This document shows positions 17,263 to 29,333 of a stretch of 50,319 nt of DNA, piece by piece. The notes below the pieces were generated by a model. It did not search any database. It was not told the DNA's origin and saw only the letters and a list, made by a program, of their open reading frames with translations. Position numbers and translations under genes: made by a program. Each line of letters begins with the position of its first letter. Position 1 is the first letter of the stretch. Source of the stretch: a bacterium (GTDB lineage Bacteria; Planctomycetota; Planctomycetia; Pirellulales; UBA1268); the NCBI GenBank assembly GCA_029978085.1, contig JAPOJV010000005.1, positions 1 through 50,319 of the forward strand, read 5' to 3'.

Positions 17263-18459
17263 ATGCCAGCCTCTTGTCGGCCCCTCGGACCTCGTTTTCG
17301 CTGGCTTGCGACGGGTGCCCTCCTCTGGGCCGGGAGCTGTGCTTCGCTCACGGCCGAGGAGCCACGACTCGCCCCCATTCAGGCCTCGGCGGGGCATGAC
17401 GACCGCGTCGATCCGATGCGGCCGGCCCGGTTGTCGGCGGCGGAGCGCGAGCGGCTCTACGCCCAGGCCGCCCGCGATGCCGAGCACCTCGAGCAGCAGG
17501 GACGCCAGCTACGGCGGCTCGCCCAGCTCGTCAAACCCACGGTCGTCCACATCAACGCCCGCAAGCCGCTGCTCAAGCCGCGAAGCGGGAAGACCACCGA
17601 GGAAGAGACCGGCTCCGGTGTGATCTGTGAAATCGCCGGCCGCACCGTCGTGCTCACCAATCGGCATGTCGTCGTGCGGTCGGAGCTCGACGCCATCGGC
17701 ATCGTGCTTGCCAATGGCCGTGAGCTTCACCCGCGGCGGCTCTGGTCGGATGCCGGCACCGATCTGGCCGTGATGGAGGTCGAGGGCGCCGATCTCGAAA
17801 CGGCGCGGCTGGCCGAGACCGACGACATCGACATCGGCGACACCGTGATCGCCATCGGCAGCCCGTTCGGCCTGTCGCACTCCCTCACGCTCGGCATCGT
17901 GTCGGCAAAGGGCCGCCGCGACCTCGAACTCGGCGACGGCGCCGTGAAGTTCCAGGACTTCATCCAGACCGATGCCGCGATCAATCCCGGCAACAGCGGC
18001 GGCCCACTCGTCAACCTGCGAGGTGAAGTGGTCGGTCTCAATACCGCGATCGCCAGCAGCTCCGGCGGCAGCGAGGGTGTGGGCTTCGCGATTCCGATCC
18101 CGATGGTGACGTTCGTGGCCCGCCAGCTCGTCGAGCAGGGATCGGTGGCGCGGGCCTATCTGGGCGTCTCGCTCGACCGCGACTTCACGCAGGAAGAGGC
18201 CCATCGACTGGGGATGGTTCGTCCCGTGGGCGCCCGCGTGGAGGCGGTCACCCGCGGCGCCCCTGCCGAGCTCGCCGGCATCCGACTCGACGACGTCGTG
18301 CTCGAGTTCGCGGGGCGACCGGTCGATGACGACGACCATCTCATGAGCCTCGTGAGCACCACGCCGGTCGACTCCGAGGTCGAGGTCGTAATCTCCCGCG
18401 ACCGGCCCCGCCTGCCGCTGCGGCTCCCCGGGGCGAGCCGCCGCGAATTCGAGCCGTAA
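17263..18459 (+). CDS. HtrA/Deg-type serine protease with one PDZ domain
   Basis: A 398-residue exported protease. Residues 1-30 look like a signal peptide (hydrophobic WLATGALLWAGSCASLTA). A short helical, charged region follows, then a trypsin-like domain with catalytic His in TNRHVVV (about 134), Asp in GTDLAVMEV (about 166) and Ser in NPGNSGGPLV (about 244). A single PDZ domain covers about 290-390 (AYLGVSLDR, then VTRGAPAELAGIRLDDVVLE). It would degrade or refold damaged envelope proteins in the periplasm. The ATG at 17263 is chosen because it gives the signal peptide; the frame upstream overlaps the dksA-like gene. Confidence 0.92.
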   Translation: MPASCRPLGPRFRWLATGALLWAGSCASLTAEEPRLAPIQASAGHDDRVDPMRPARLSAAERERLYAQAARDAEHLEQQGRQLRRLAQLVKPTVVHINARKPLLKPRSGKTTEEETGSGVICEIAGRTVVLTNRHVVVRSELDAIGIVLANGRELHPRRLWSDAGTDLAVMEVEGADLETARLAETDDIDIGDTVIAIGSPFGLSHSLTLGIVSAKGRRDLELGDGAVKFQDFIQTDAAINPGNSGGPLVNLRGEVVGLNTAIASSSGGSEGVGFAIPIPMVTFVARQLVEQGSVARAYLGVSLDRDFTQEEAHRLGMVRPVGARVEAVTRGAPAELAGIRLDDVVLEFAGRPVDDDDHLMSLVSTTPVDSEVEVVISRDRPRLPLRLPGASRREFEP

Positions 18460-18474
18460 GTCTCACAGTCGCCG

Positions 18475-18504
18475 CCCGTAGTCCGCACACTCCGGGTGCG
18501 GCCC
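18475..18504 (+). repeat. F3 short palindromic repeat
   Basis: It shares the 18 bases CGTAGTCCGCACACTCCG with the copy at 46679. CCGCAC pairs with GTGCGG around a CTCCG loop. It lies just after the htrA stop. Confidence 0.75.
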
Positions 18505-18562
18505 CCGGTGCAAACACCGCAGGCCCTTCTATTCCTCAGCGGGTCAACCTCCTGTAGCGAGG

Positions 18563-18617
18563 GTTCGGGGCTGCCCACGCCCTCTCGCCGGACGCTCGAG
18601 GGGATGGGCATCCCCTC
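18563..18617 (-). repeat. F1 structured repeat, truncated copy
   Basis: It matches one outer arm of F1 (GGGGCTGCCCACGCCC, then CGCCGGACGCTCG) followed by a hairpin, GGGGATG/CATCCCC, in the place of hairpin 3. Stem 2 and the other arm are missing. It lies in the 178-base gap between the convergent htrA and nucleoside hydrolase genes. Confidence 0.65.
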
Positions 18618-18637
18618 ACGAGTCCAAGGTAGGCCAG

Positions 18638-19591
18638 CTACGTCGCGTCGGCGGCGGTGCGGAGGGATCGCAGGATGCAGTCCTGAACCGCGGCGGCGTC
18701 GCAGCCGACGAGCAGGTCGGCGTTGGGCCGCCACTGGCGGATCTGCCGCCGGTCGATCACGAGCGTGCCCGCGGTGAGCTCCCCCTGGGTCTCGACGTCA
18801 GCCGCGACGGTCGTGCGTTCGAAGAGTTCGGGGTTGGTCACGGCGACGAGGGCGACGACGTCGTGCAGGCAGATACCCTCGCGGCCGAGGATCTGCCGCT
18901 GCGCCCGGAAGGCATGACCGAGCATTCCACGGACGGCCTTGCCAGCCCGCGAAAACTCATCCGGCAGTTCGGCGAGCAGTTCGAAGCCGAGGAGCACCTG
19001 GGCCGTCGTCTCCAGGGGCACGAGCGTCTTGGTGAGCGGCTCGCGGATCACGTGCCGCGCCGCGGCCGGATCGCAATAGAAGTTGAAGTCGGCAGTCGGC
19101 GTCGCGTTGCCCGAGGCGTGCACTGTGCCGCCGCAGATCACGAGATCGCCGATCAGCTCCGCGATCGATGGATCCCGCTTGAGCACGCGGGAGATGTTCG
19201 TCAGCGGGCCGAGGGCCACGATCGTGATCTCCCGTGGATGCGCCTTGAGGCACTCCCAGATCACCTTCTCGGCGGAGTGACCGCCGTGCAACTGCACCCG
19301 CGGCAGCTCGATGCCCCCCAGGCCGTCGGCGCCGTGGATGCTGTAGGGCTTTTCGGGGAGGGCCGCGCCGTCGTCGGCATTGCCGATCCGCGGCAGCCGC
19401 GGGGGGTCGAGGTAGCCGACGACCGCCTGGAGATTCGCGGTGGCCTGATCTGCCCCCACGTTGCCCCCCACGGCCGTCACGGCCACGACCTCCAGCCGCG
19501 GGTCGAACAACGCCATCGTCAGGGCCACGGCGTCGTCGATGCCGGGGTCGACGTCGAGGATGACCTTGCGGGGCGTGGGGATGGGGGGCAC
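18638..19591 (-). CDS. nucleoside hydrolase (IUNH family)
   Basis: An inosine-uridine preferring nucleoside hydrolase homologue, 317 residues from the GTG at 19591. The family's calcium-binding signature DVDPGIDDAVAL is close to the N-terminus, and TIVALGPLTNISRVL, ADFNFYCDPAAA and the late CLHDVVALVAVTNPELF also fit. It cleaves the N-glycosidic bond of nucleosides for base salvage. An ATG at 19678 would add 29 residues of unlike composition (MPFRIHFCGSCRRSG), so the GTG start is preferred, with moderate certainty. It is divergent from trpD across about 147 bases in which no clear promoter was found. Confidence 0.88.
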   Translation of the reverse strand: MPPIPTPRKVILDVDPGIDDAVALTMALFDPRLEVVAVTAVGGNVGADQATANLQAVVGYLDPPRLPRIGNADDGAALPEKPYSIHGADGLGGIELPRVQLHGGHSAEKVIWECLKAHPREITIVALGPLTNISRVLKRDPSIAELIGDLVICGGTVHASGNATPTADFNFYCDPAAARHVIREPLTKTLVPLETTAQVLLGFELLAELPDEFSRAGKAVRGMLGHAFRAQRQILGREGICLHDVVALVAVTNPELFERTTVAADVETQGELTAGTLVIDRRQIRQWRPNADLLVGCDAAAVQDCILRSLRTAADAT

Positions 19592-19738
19592 AGGAAAGAT
19601 CGCTCCCGAAGAACTCGTATCGGCGGTAGGCTCACCGCTCCGGCGGCAGCTCCCGCAGAAATGTATCCGAAACGGCATGCACGCGGCATCCGCGCGGCAG
19701 CCACTGGCCGACCACCGCCCTCATCCCCACTCGACACC

Positions 19739-20806
19739 ATGACCAATTCTGCTCCGCCTCCCGACGTCGATGCCTGGGCGGCAGACCTCCGTGCAGGGCG
19801 ACGTCGGCCTCAGGCCGACGTCGAACGGCTCGTCGCCGGCGTGCTCGCTGGCGACGTCGATCTCGAGGCCTTCGGCCGGTGGCTCGTGGCGCTCGCCGAT
19901 GTGGGCGAGTCGGCGGCAGACATCGCCGGTGTCGCCGCGGCCCTCCGGGCCCGGATGCTGCCGATCGCGGCGACCGGCCTCGTGGCCGACACCTGCGGCA
20001 CCGGTGGCGACGGCTCGGGCTCGTTCAACATCTCCACCGCGGCGGCGATCGTCGTCGCGGCCGCCGGCCAGCCGGTGGCAAAGCACGGCAACCGGGCCGT
20101 GTCGAGCAAGACCGGCTCGGCCGACGTGCTGGAGGCGCTCGGCGTGCGGATCGATGCCGGGGCCGCAATCGAGACCCGCTGCCTCGCGGAGCTGGGAATC
20201 TGCTTCTGCCTCGCGCCGCTCCATCATCCGGCGATGGCCCGCGTCGGCCCCTTGCGGCGGTCGCTCGGCCGGCCCACCGTGTTCAATCTCGTCGGTCCAC
20301 TCTGCAATCCCGCGGCCGCGAACGTGCAGGTGATCGGCGTGGGCCGTCCGGCCGCGCGGGAGCCGATGGCGGAGGCGGCCCGACTGCTCGGAGCCCGTCG
20401 CGCCGTCATCGTGTCGGGCCACGTGGGGAGCGACGCGAGCGGACCGGCGTTCGACGAAGTGAGTCTCTTCGGCCCCACCGACGTGATCGATGTGACCCCG
20501 ACGGCAACGACTCGCTTCCGCTGGACGCCGGAAGACTTCGGCCTCGCGATGCTGCCGACAGCGCGGCTTGCCGACCTCGAGGTCTCGGGCCCCGCCGAGA
20601 GTGGCCAGGCGATCCGCGGCGTGCTCGCCGGTGAGCGGAGCCCGCGCCGCGACGTGGTGGTGCTCAATGCCGCCGCCGTGCTCTGGGCAGCGGGCCGCGC
20701 GGCCGACCCACGCACCGCAACCTCGCTCGCCGCGACCGCGATCGATTCCGGCCGCGCCGCGGAACTGCTTGGACAGCTGGCCTCGCTCTCGCACGCCCAG
20801 CCGTAA
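19739..20806 (+). CDS. trpD: anthranilate phosphoribosyltransferase
   Basis: A 355-residue TrpD that joins anthranilate to PRPP in tryptophan synthesis. The PRPP-binding signature GTGGDGSGSFNISTAAA is at about 84. The KHGNRAVSSKTGSADVLEAL segment, the conserved HHPAMARVGPLRRSLGRPT region and FNLVGPLCNPA are also present. The length is close to the family norm with a slightly long N-terminus. The ATG at 19739 is the only start that avoids the antisense nucleoside hydrolase gene. No other trp genes are in the window. The P-type ATPase gene begins ten bases after its stop, so they probably share a transcript although their functions are unrelated. Confidence 0.95.
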   Translation: MTNSAPPPDVDAWAADLRAGRRRPQADVERLVAGVLAGDVDLEAFGRWLVALADVGESAADIAGVAAALRARMLPIAATGLVADTCGTGGDGSGSFNISTAAAIVVAAAGQPVAKHGNRAVSSKTGSADVLEALGVRIDAGAAIETRCLAELGICFCLAPLHHPAMARVGPLRRSLGRPTVFNLVGPLCNPAAANVQVIGVGRPAAREPMAEAARLLGARRAVIVSGHVGSDASGPAFDEVSLFGPTDVIDVTPTATTRFRWTPEDFGLAMLPTARLADLEVSGPAESGQAIRGVLAGERSPRRDVVVLNAAAVLWAAGRAADPRTATSLAATAIDSGRAAELLGQLASLSHAQP

Positions 20807-20816
20807 GATTGCCGTG

Positions 20817-22994
20817 ATGCTGCAGCTTCCCGTGATCCAGCCCGAGCCCGAGCCGCCGGCAGCGGCCGCACCGAAGCCGTGCTGCGCCCGAGAGGAGCCG
20901 CCGCACACCCATGAACTGCGGCGGCTGACCGTCTGCGCGGTGCTCGCCGTCGTCCTGCTCGCCGTGGCGATGGGAGGCATGGCGGGGCACATGCTGCCGG
21001 CCTGGCTCGGCGGCCATGCCGTGGCGAACTGGTTCGACGCCACGGGGCTCTCGGGCCGGCTCGGCAACTGGGTGCAACTCGCCCTCGCGACGCCGATCGT
21101 GTTCTGGGGAGGCTGGCCAATCCTCTCCGGCGGTATCACCGGCTTCCGCCGCGGCCGGCCCACGATGTTTTCGCTGATCGCGCTTGGCGTCCTCGTGGCC
21201 TGGGGCGTGAGCGTCGTCGCCACGATCGCACCGAGCCTGTTTCCCGATGCCTTCCGCCGGGCCGACGGCAGTGTCGAGGTGTTCTTCGAATCGGCCGGCA
21301 CGATCGTCGTGCTCGTGCTCCTCGGCCAGCTCCTCGAAACCCGCGCCCGCCGGAGCACGTCATCGGCCATCCGCGCCCTCATGGATCTCGCGCCCCACGT
21401 GGCTGAGCGGCTCGTCGGCACGACCGGTCAAGTGGAGACGATCCCGCTGGCGGCAGTCTGTATAGGTGACCGGCTGCGCGTGAAACCCGGTGGTCGGATC
21501 CCGACCGACGCGATCGTGATGGAAGGCGCGACCACCTGCGATGAGTCGCTGCTCACGGGCGAGCCGCTACCGGTCGAACGTGGCACGGGCGACCGCGTGC
21601 TCGGCGGCGCGATCAACGGCTTCGGGTCGATCGTGGTCGCTGCCGAGACGGTCGCCGCCGATTCGCTCGTGGCGAGGATCACGCGGCTCGTCCGCGAGGC
21701 GCATGAACAGCGGGCCCCGATCGAGCAGCTCGCCGACCGGATCGCCGCCGTGTTCGTGCCCGCCGTGCTCGTGATCGCAGGCCTCACGTTCGTCGCCTGG
21801 GCGGCATTCGGCCCGCAGCCGCGATTCGCCCTCGGTCTCTTGTCGGCGGTGAGCGTGCTCGTGATCGCCTGCCCCTGCGCCCTCGGCCTCGCCACGCCAC
21901 TGGCGATGACGGTGGCGATCGGCCGGGGCGCCCGGAGCGGCATCCTCGTGCGGTCTGCCGAGGCGATGGAAAACCTCGCTCGGGCCCGCACGCTGCTCTT
22001 CGACAAGACGGGCACGATCACGCAGGGCAAGCCACGGATCGTGGCGGCGGCGGACGCCACGGGCGCACCGCTCGACTTCGCCGTGGGGCCCGGCCGCTCG
22101 CTGCTGCAACTCACCGCAGCGGTGGAAGCTGCCAGTGAGCACGGCCTGGCGAAGGCGTTTGCGAGCGCGGCCGCAGACGCTGGCATCGAGCCGCTCGCCT
22201 GTGAGGGCGTGACCGCAAGCATCGGTCGCGGCGTGAGCGGCCGCGTACAGAACCGCGCGGTCGTGGTGGGGAGCGAGCCGCTTCTGCGGGACCGTGGCAT
22301 CGCGGTGCCGCCACTCGCGGGTCCGTTGGCCACGGCGCGAGACGGCGGCGCGACGCTCGTGGCCGCGGCCGTCGATGGCCGGTTCGCGGCATGGTTCGCG
22401 ATCGCCGACCCGCCGCGGCCCGAGGCGGCTGGTGTGATCGCGAGGCTCGCTGCGGACGGCTTTGGGCTGGAGGTGCTCTCCGGCGACGCACAAGCGGCGG
22501 TGCGGCATGTCGCCGATATCGTGGGCATCCGCGGCGCCGCCGGCAGCCTGACCCCGCAGGGCAAAACGGCCCGTGTGGCCGAACTGCGGGCGACCATCCG
22601 CGCTGCTCATCCGCAGGCAACGGTCGCTTTTGTGGGCGATGGCATCAACGACGCTCCCGCCCTCGCTGCCGCCGACGTCGGCATCGCAATGGGGAGCGGC
22701 GCCGACGTGGCCCTCGAAACGGCCGACATCACCCTCCTCTCCGGCGGCCTTACGGCCGTGCCCCGGGCCGTGCGCCTCGCCCGCGCCACGATGCGAACGG
22801 TGCGACAGAATCTGTTTCTCGCGTTCATCTACAACGCGATCGCGATCCCGATCGCCGCCGGCGCCCTCTACCCTCTCCTTGGCCACGTCACGAGCCCGAT
22901 GCTCGCCGCCGCCGCGATGAGCCTGAGTTCGCTCTCCGTGATCGCCAACTCGCTGCGGCTCCGCACGCCCCCGACCAGCTCCCCGCTTGTGTAG
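20817..22994 (+). CDS. P1B-type ATPase, probably Cu+ exporter
   Basis: A 725-residue heavy-metal P-type ATPase. No CxxC HMA domain precedes the first membrane helix; the N-terminus has only a CC pair and a short His segment. Key motifs are LTGEPLPVERG (actuator), CPCALGLATP in the metal-binding helix, DKTGTITQG (phosphorylated Asp), and GDGINDAPALAAADVGIAMG in the hinge. The last helices carry a YN pair and MSLSSLSVIANSLRL, which fit the Cu+ (P1B-1) class. The nucleotide-binding HP motif reads SEHGLA instead of SEHPLA, a notable change. It should pump Cu+ out of the cytoplasm. The stop codon TAG lies inside the F2 repeat that starts at 22991. Confidence 0.9.
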   Translation: MLQLPVIQPEPEPPAAAAPKPCCAREEPPHTHELRRLTVCAVLAVVLLAVAMGGMAGHMLPAWLGGHAVANWFDATGLSGRLGNWVQLALATPIVFWGGWPILSGGITGFRRGRPTMFSLIALGVLVAWGVSVVATIAPSLFPDAFRRADGSVEVFFESAGTIVVLVLLGQLLETRARRSTSSAIRALMDLAPHVAERLVGTTGQVETIPLAAVCIGDRLRVKPGGRIPTDAIVMEGATTCDESLLTGEPLPVERGTGDRVLGGAINGFGSIVVAAETVAADSLVARITRLVREAHEQRAPIEQLADRIAAVFVPAVLVIAGLTFVAWAAFGPQPRFALGLLSAVSVLVIACPCALGLATPLAMTVAIGRGARSGILVRSAEAMENLARARTLLFDKTGTITQGKPRIVAAADATGAPLDFAVGPGRSLLQLTAAVEAASEHGLAKAFASAAADAGIEPLACEGVTASIGRGVSGRVQNRAVVVGSEPLLRDRGIAVPPLAGPLATARDGGATLVAAAVDGRFAAWFAIADPPRPEAAGVIARLAADGFGLEVLSGDAQAAVRHVADIVGIRGAAGSLTPQGKTARVAELRATIRAAHPQATVAFVGDGINDAPALAAADVGIAMGSGADVALETADITLLSGGLTAVPRAVRLARATMRTVRQNLFLAFIYNAIAIPIAAGALYPLLGHVTSPMLAAAAMSLSSLSVIANSLRLRTPPTSSPLV

Positions 22995-23065
22995 GCCCGT
23001 CACTCCGCGTGGGCCTGTCACGCCGTGACAGGCTGCTTCACCGGTCACGGCGTGACCGGGCTACT
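22991..23065 (+). repeat. F2 palindromic repeat, copy 1
   Basis: A 75-base element bounded by GTAGGCCCGTCAC and GTGACCGGGCTAC, with two palindromes inside: CCTGTCACGCCGTGACAGG and CCGGTCACGGCGTGACCGG. It is nearly identical to the copy at 49855. Its first bases supply the stop codon of the P-type ATPase gene. Confidence 0.88.
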
Positions 23066-23068
23066 GCA

Positions 23069-23089
23069 GCCCGTTGCGGAGCAACGGGC
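23069..23089 (+). terminator. perfect 9-bp hairpin between convergent genes
   Basis: GCCCGTTGC (23069-23077) and GCAACGGGC (23081-23089) enclose a GGA loop. It lies between the F2 and F1 repeats and would fold in transcripts from either side. No U tract follows, so terminator function is only possible. Confidence 0.45.
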
Positions 23090-23117
23090 CTACGGGGGCC
23101 ACTCATCGGACTCGTGA

Positions 23118-23251
23118 GGGGCTGCCCGTGCCCCGGGAGCCGGCGTATGCCGCCGAGCGTAGGCAGGATGCCGAAGCGAAGGCGGCATCCGAGCGAGCGA
23201 AGAACAGGATGTTCGCAGCGAGCGTCCGGCTCTCGGGGCATGGGCAGCCCC
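23118..23251 (+). repeat. F1 structured repeat, copy C
   Basis: Full F1 copy. The outer arms match copy B; stem 2 is ATGCCGCC / GGCGGCAT (compensated relative to copy B); inner hairpin GGCA-GGA-TGCC; hairpin 3 GAACA-GGA-TGTTC. It ends nine bases before the 3' end of the minus-strand hydrolase gene. Confidence 0.88.
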
Positions 23252-23259
23252 GAACCACT

Positions 23260-24069
23260 TCACACGAGCGGGATCTCGAGGCCGTCGTAGGCCAGTTCGA
23301 TCCCCGCCGGCAGCCGGGCGGCCACCTCCGCGTGCACCACGTCGTGCGACATGTGCACGAAGAGCGTGCGGCGGGCTCCCACTCGCTCGGCCACCGCGAC
23401 CGCCTCGTCGAGTGAGAAGTGGGTCGGGTGACGGCTCGGCCGGAGGCAGTCGAGGACGAGCGTGTCGAGGCCGTCGAGCAGCGGCCAGGTCTCGTCGGGG
23501 ATGCCGTTCGTGTCGGTGCAGTAGGCCACGTCGCCAAACCGAAACCCGAGCACGTCGAACGTGCCATGACGCAGCCGCAGCGGCACGATCCGGCTGCCGA
23601 GCAGGTCGAACGGCGTGGTGTCGATCCGCTCGAACGTCAGCTTCGGCACGCCTCCGCCGGGGGGCGGCGCCGCGGAGAAGGCGTAGTCGAAGGCCCGGCG
23701 GATCCGATGCTCGACCCGTTCCTCGCAATAGACCGGGATTGCCCTGCCCGAGCGGAAGCAGAGCGGGCGGACGTCGTCGAGGCCATACACGTGGTCGACG
23801 TGGTCGTGGGTGTAAAGCACGGCATCGACCATGCCGATCCGCTCCCGCAGCAACTGGCCGCGGAGGTCGGGCGTGGTATCGATGAGCAGCGTGCCGCCGG
23901 GGAGGCCGACCGCGGCGCTCGTGCGGGAGCGGCTGTCGCGCGGGTCGTGGCTCGTGCAGGCCGGGCAGCCGCAGCCCACCATCGGCACACCCACGCTCGT
24001 GCCGGTGCCCAGGAAAAGCAGTCGGCCGGTGAGGTCGCGGGTGAGCGGTGCGTGTGCAGCGGGCGGCAT
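23260..24069 (-). CDS. PhnP-like MBL-fold phosphodiesterase/hydrolase
   Basis: A 269-residue metallo-beta-lactamase fold protein. It begins LLFLGTGTSVGVPMVGCGC, followed by CPAC, the cysteine cluster seen in PhnP-like enzymes. The zinc site is THDHVDHVYG at about residue 89, with later HGT, DTNG and HPTH motifs and a final HMSHD. The ATG at 24069 is chosen since the upstream extension is Arg/Ala-rich. Relatives cleave cyclic phosphate or nucleotide phosphodiesters; no phn genes lie nearby, so the substrate is uncertain. It is divergent from secA. Confidence 0.85.
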   Translation of the reverse strand: MPPAAHAPLTRDLTGRLLFLGTGTSVGVPMVGCGCPACTSHDPRDSRSRTSAAVGLPGGTLLIDTTPDLRGQLLRERIGMVDAVLYTHDHVDHVYGLDDVRPLCFRSGRAIPVYCEERVEHRIRRAFDYAFSAAPPPGGGVPKLTFERIDTTPFDLLGSRIVPLRLRHGTFDVLGFRFGDVAYCTDTNGIPDETWPLLDGLDTLVLDCLRPSRHPTHFSLDEAVAVAERVGARRTLFVHMSHDVVHAEVAARLPAGIELAYDGLEIPLV

Positions 24070-24176
24070 GCCGGCATGGCCCCGGAGGAGGTTTCGCAGC
24101 GCAGCCGCCGCGGCAGCGAGAATGTACCGCCGCGGGCCGGGATCGTGGGCAGGCAGGAATGCCGCTGCGGATCGCC

Positions 24177-24206
24177 TTGACCCATGCGGCACGTGACCGC
24201 GACAAT
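24177..24206 (+). promoter_or_regulatory. sigma70-like promoter of secA
   Basis: TTGACC (24177-24182), an 18-base spacer and GACAAT (24201-24206). A start site near 24213 would give a leader of under 20 bases before the secA ATG at 24231. Confidence 0.55.
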
Positions 24207-24230
24207 TCGCGGCAAAGGATACGTCAGCAC

Positions 24231-27767
<3,537 letters not shown>

Positions 27768-27912
27768 GGGCGGGCAATCCTGAGCCGCTGCCGCGCCACC
27801 ATTGCTTTGAAGCCCGCGGCGCAAGCCAAGGGAATCCGCGTGAACACGAGGGAAGCGAACCGCTGCTTTCGGGCTGGCCAAATGCCGCTGGTCCCGCCTA
27901 CGTTCACGAGTC

Positions 27913-29271
27913 ATGGCACTCGATCTCGCGTATCTCGTGGCCGCCCTCCTGGCCCTGCCCTGGGTCGTCTGGCGGAAGCTGTCCGGCGGGCGGCCGGTCG
28001 CCGCCCCGTGGATGCGGTTCACCGGGAGCATCCCCTCGCCTCCGGCTCCTGCGGCCAACGCGTCGCGGATATGGCTGCATGGCGTGAGCGTGGGGGAGGT
28101 GCAGCTACTCTCCGCGCTCGCGGCCGAGCTTCACGCGCAGGCTGAAGCGGCTGGCCGGAGCATCGACTGCGTCATCTCGTCGAGCACGACCACGGGCCTC
28201 GAACTGGCCGCGAAACGCCTCGGCCCCGACCGCGCGTTCCCCTGTCCGCTCGATTTCACGTGGGCGGTGGACCGCGTGCTCGACCGGGTGCGGCCCGATC
28301 TGATCGTGCTCGGTGAGCTGGAACTCTGGCCGACGCTGCTCGCGCGGGCGGCCCACCGCGGCATCCCCGTGGTCGTCGCCAACGGCCGGATGAGCGAGCG
28401 AAGCGCGGCGGGCTACGGCCGCGTGGCCTGGCTCGCACGGCGGATGCTCGGCCGCGTGACGACCGTCGCCGCCCGGTCGCAGGCCGATGCCGACCGGTTC
28501 GCCGCGCTCGGGGCTCGCGACGTGGTCGTGACCGGCTCGCTCAAGTTCGACGGCGTGCGCGGTGATCGCACCGCGCCGGACGTCCAACGGCTCCGGCAGC
28601 TGGCCGGCTTCGCTGCCACCGACATCGTGTTCCTCGCCGGCAGCACGCAGTCACCGGAGGAATCACTCGCGATCGACACGTTCCGCTCGCTCGCCCCGAG
28701 CCACCCGGCGCTGCGGCTCGTGATCGTGCCGCGGCACGTGGAACGCACGGCGGAGATCGCCGCGTTGCTCGACGCCTCGGGCCTACGGTGGCAGCTCCGC
28801 AGCCGGCTCGACGAGGTGCCCGCCGATCTTTCTGCCGGCGCGCCGCTACAGCATCCCAAGTGCGTGCTATTGATAGACACGACGGGCGAACTCAGCTGGT
28901 GGTGGGGCACGGCCACGATCGCCTTCGTGGGGGGTAGCCTCGACGGCATCCGTGGTGGCCAGAACATGCTCGAGCCGGCCGCCTACGCCGCGGCCGTCTG
29001 CTTCGGGCCACACACGCGGAACTTCCGCGACGAGGTCCGCCGTCTGCTCGATGCCGACGCAGCGGTCGTCGTGCCCGACGGCCCCGCTCTCACCACCTTC
29101 GTCGGCCGGTGCCTCGCCGATCCCGCCTGGGCCGCCGAACTGGGTGCCCGCGCCGCCGCACTTGTCGCCGCCCACCGCGGCGCCACGACCACGACCGCCC
29201 GCATCATCCTCGACCGGGTGAGGAATCCGGGACGGGAGCGAATTTCCACCCCCCACCCATACAAGCCCTGA
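27913..29271 (+). CDS. waaA: 3-deoxy-D-manno-octulosonic acid (Kdo) transferase
   Basis: A 452-residue WaaA/KdtA enzyme that adds Kdo from CMP-Kdo to lipid A precursor at the inner membrane. It has one N-terminal hydrophobic segment (LAYLVAALLALPWVVW), then IWLHGVSVGEV (with the catalytic-side Glu), SSSTTTGLELA, the GELELWPTLL motif near residue 135, and the C-terminal GT-B half with GSTQSPEE and GGQNMLEPAAYA. Length fits the family (about 420-450). It indicates a lipopolysaccharide-type outer membrane. The gene faces the minus-strand operon; a strong palindrome fills the 62-base space. Confidence 0.93.
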   Translation: MALDLAYLVAALLALPWVVWRKLSGGRPVAAPWMRFTGSIPSPPAPAANASRIWLHGVSVGEVQLLSALAAELHAQAEAAGRSIDCVISSSTTTGLELAAKRLGPDRAFPCPLDFTWAVDRVLDRVRPDLIVLGELELWPTLLARAAHRGIPVVVANGRMSERSAAGYGRVAWLARRMLGRVTTVAARSQADADRFAALGARDVVVTGSLKFDGVRGDRTAPDVQRLRQLAGFAATDIVFLAGSTQSPEESLAIDTFRSLAPSHPALRLVIVPRHVERTAEIAALLDASGLRWQLRSRLDEVPADLSAGAPLQHPKCVLLIDTTGELSWWWGTATIAFVGGSLDGIRGGQNMLEPAAYAAAVCFGPHTRNFRDEVRRLLDADAAVVVPDGPALTTFVGRCLADPAWAAELGARAAALVAAHRGATTTTARIILDRVRNPGRERISTPHPYKP

Positions 29272-29281
29272 GCGCCAGCGA

Positions 29282-29322
29282 GGGGATCCCGCGGCGCGAG
29301 CCGCGGAGCGGAACGGATCCCC
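29282..29322. terminator. bidirectional palindrome between convergent genes
   Basis: GGGGATCC (29282-29289) pairs with GGATCCCC (29315-29322), and inside it CGCGG (29290-29294) pairs with CCGCG (29301-29305). It lies between the waaA stop and the 3' end of the polyketide operon and can fold in either transcript. Confidence 0.6.
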
Positions 29323-29333
29323 CGAGAGGGAAC

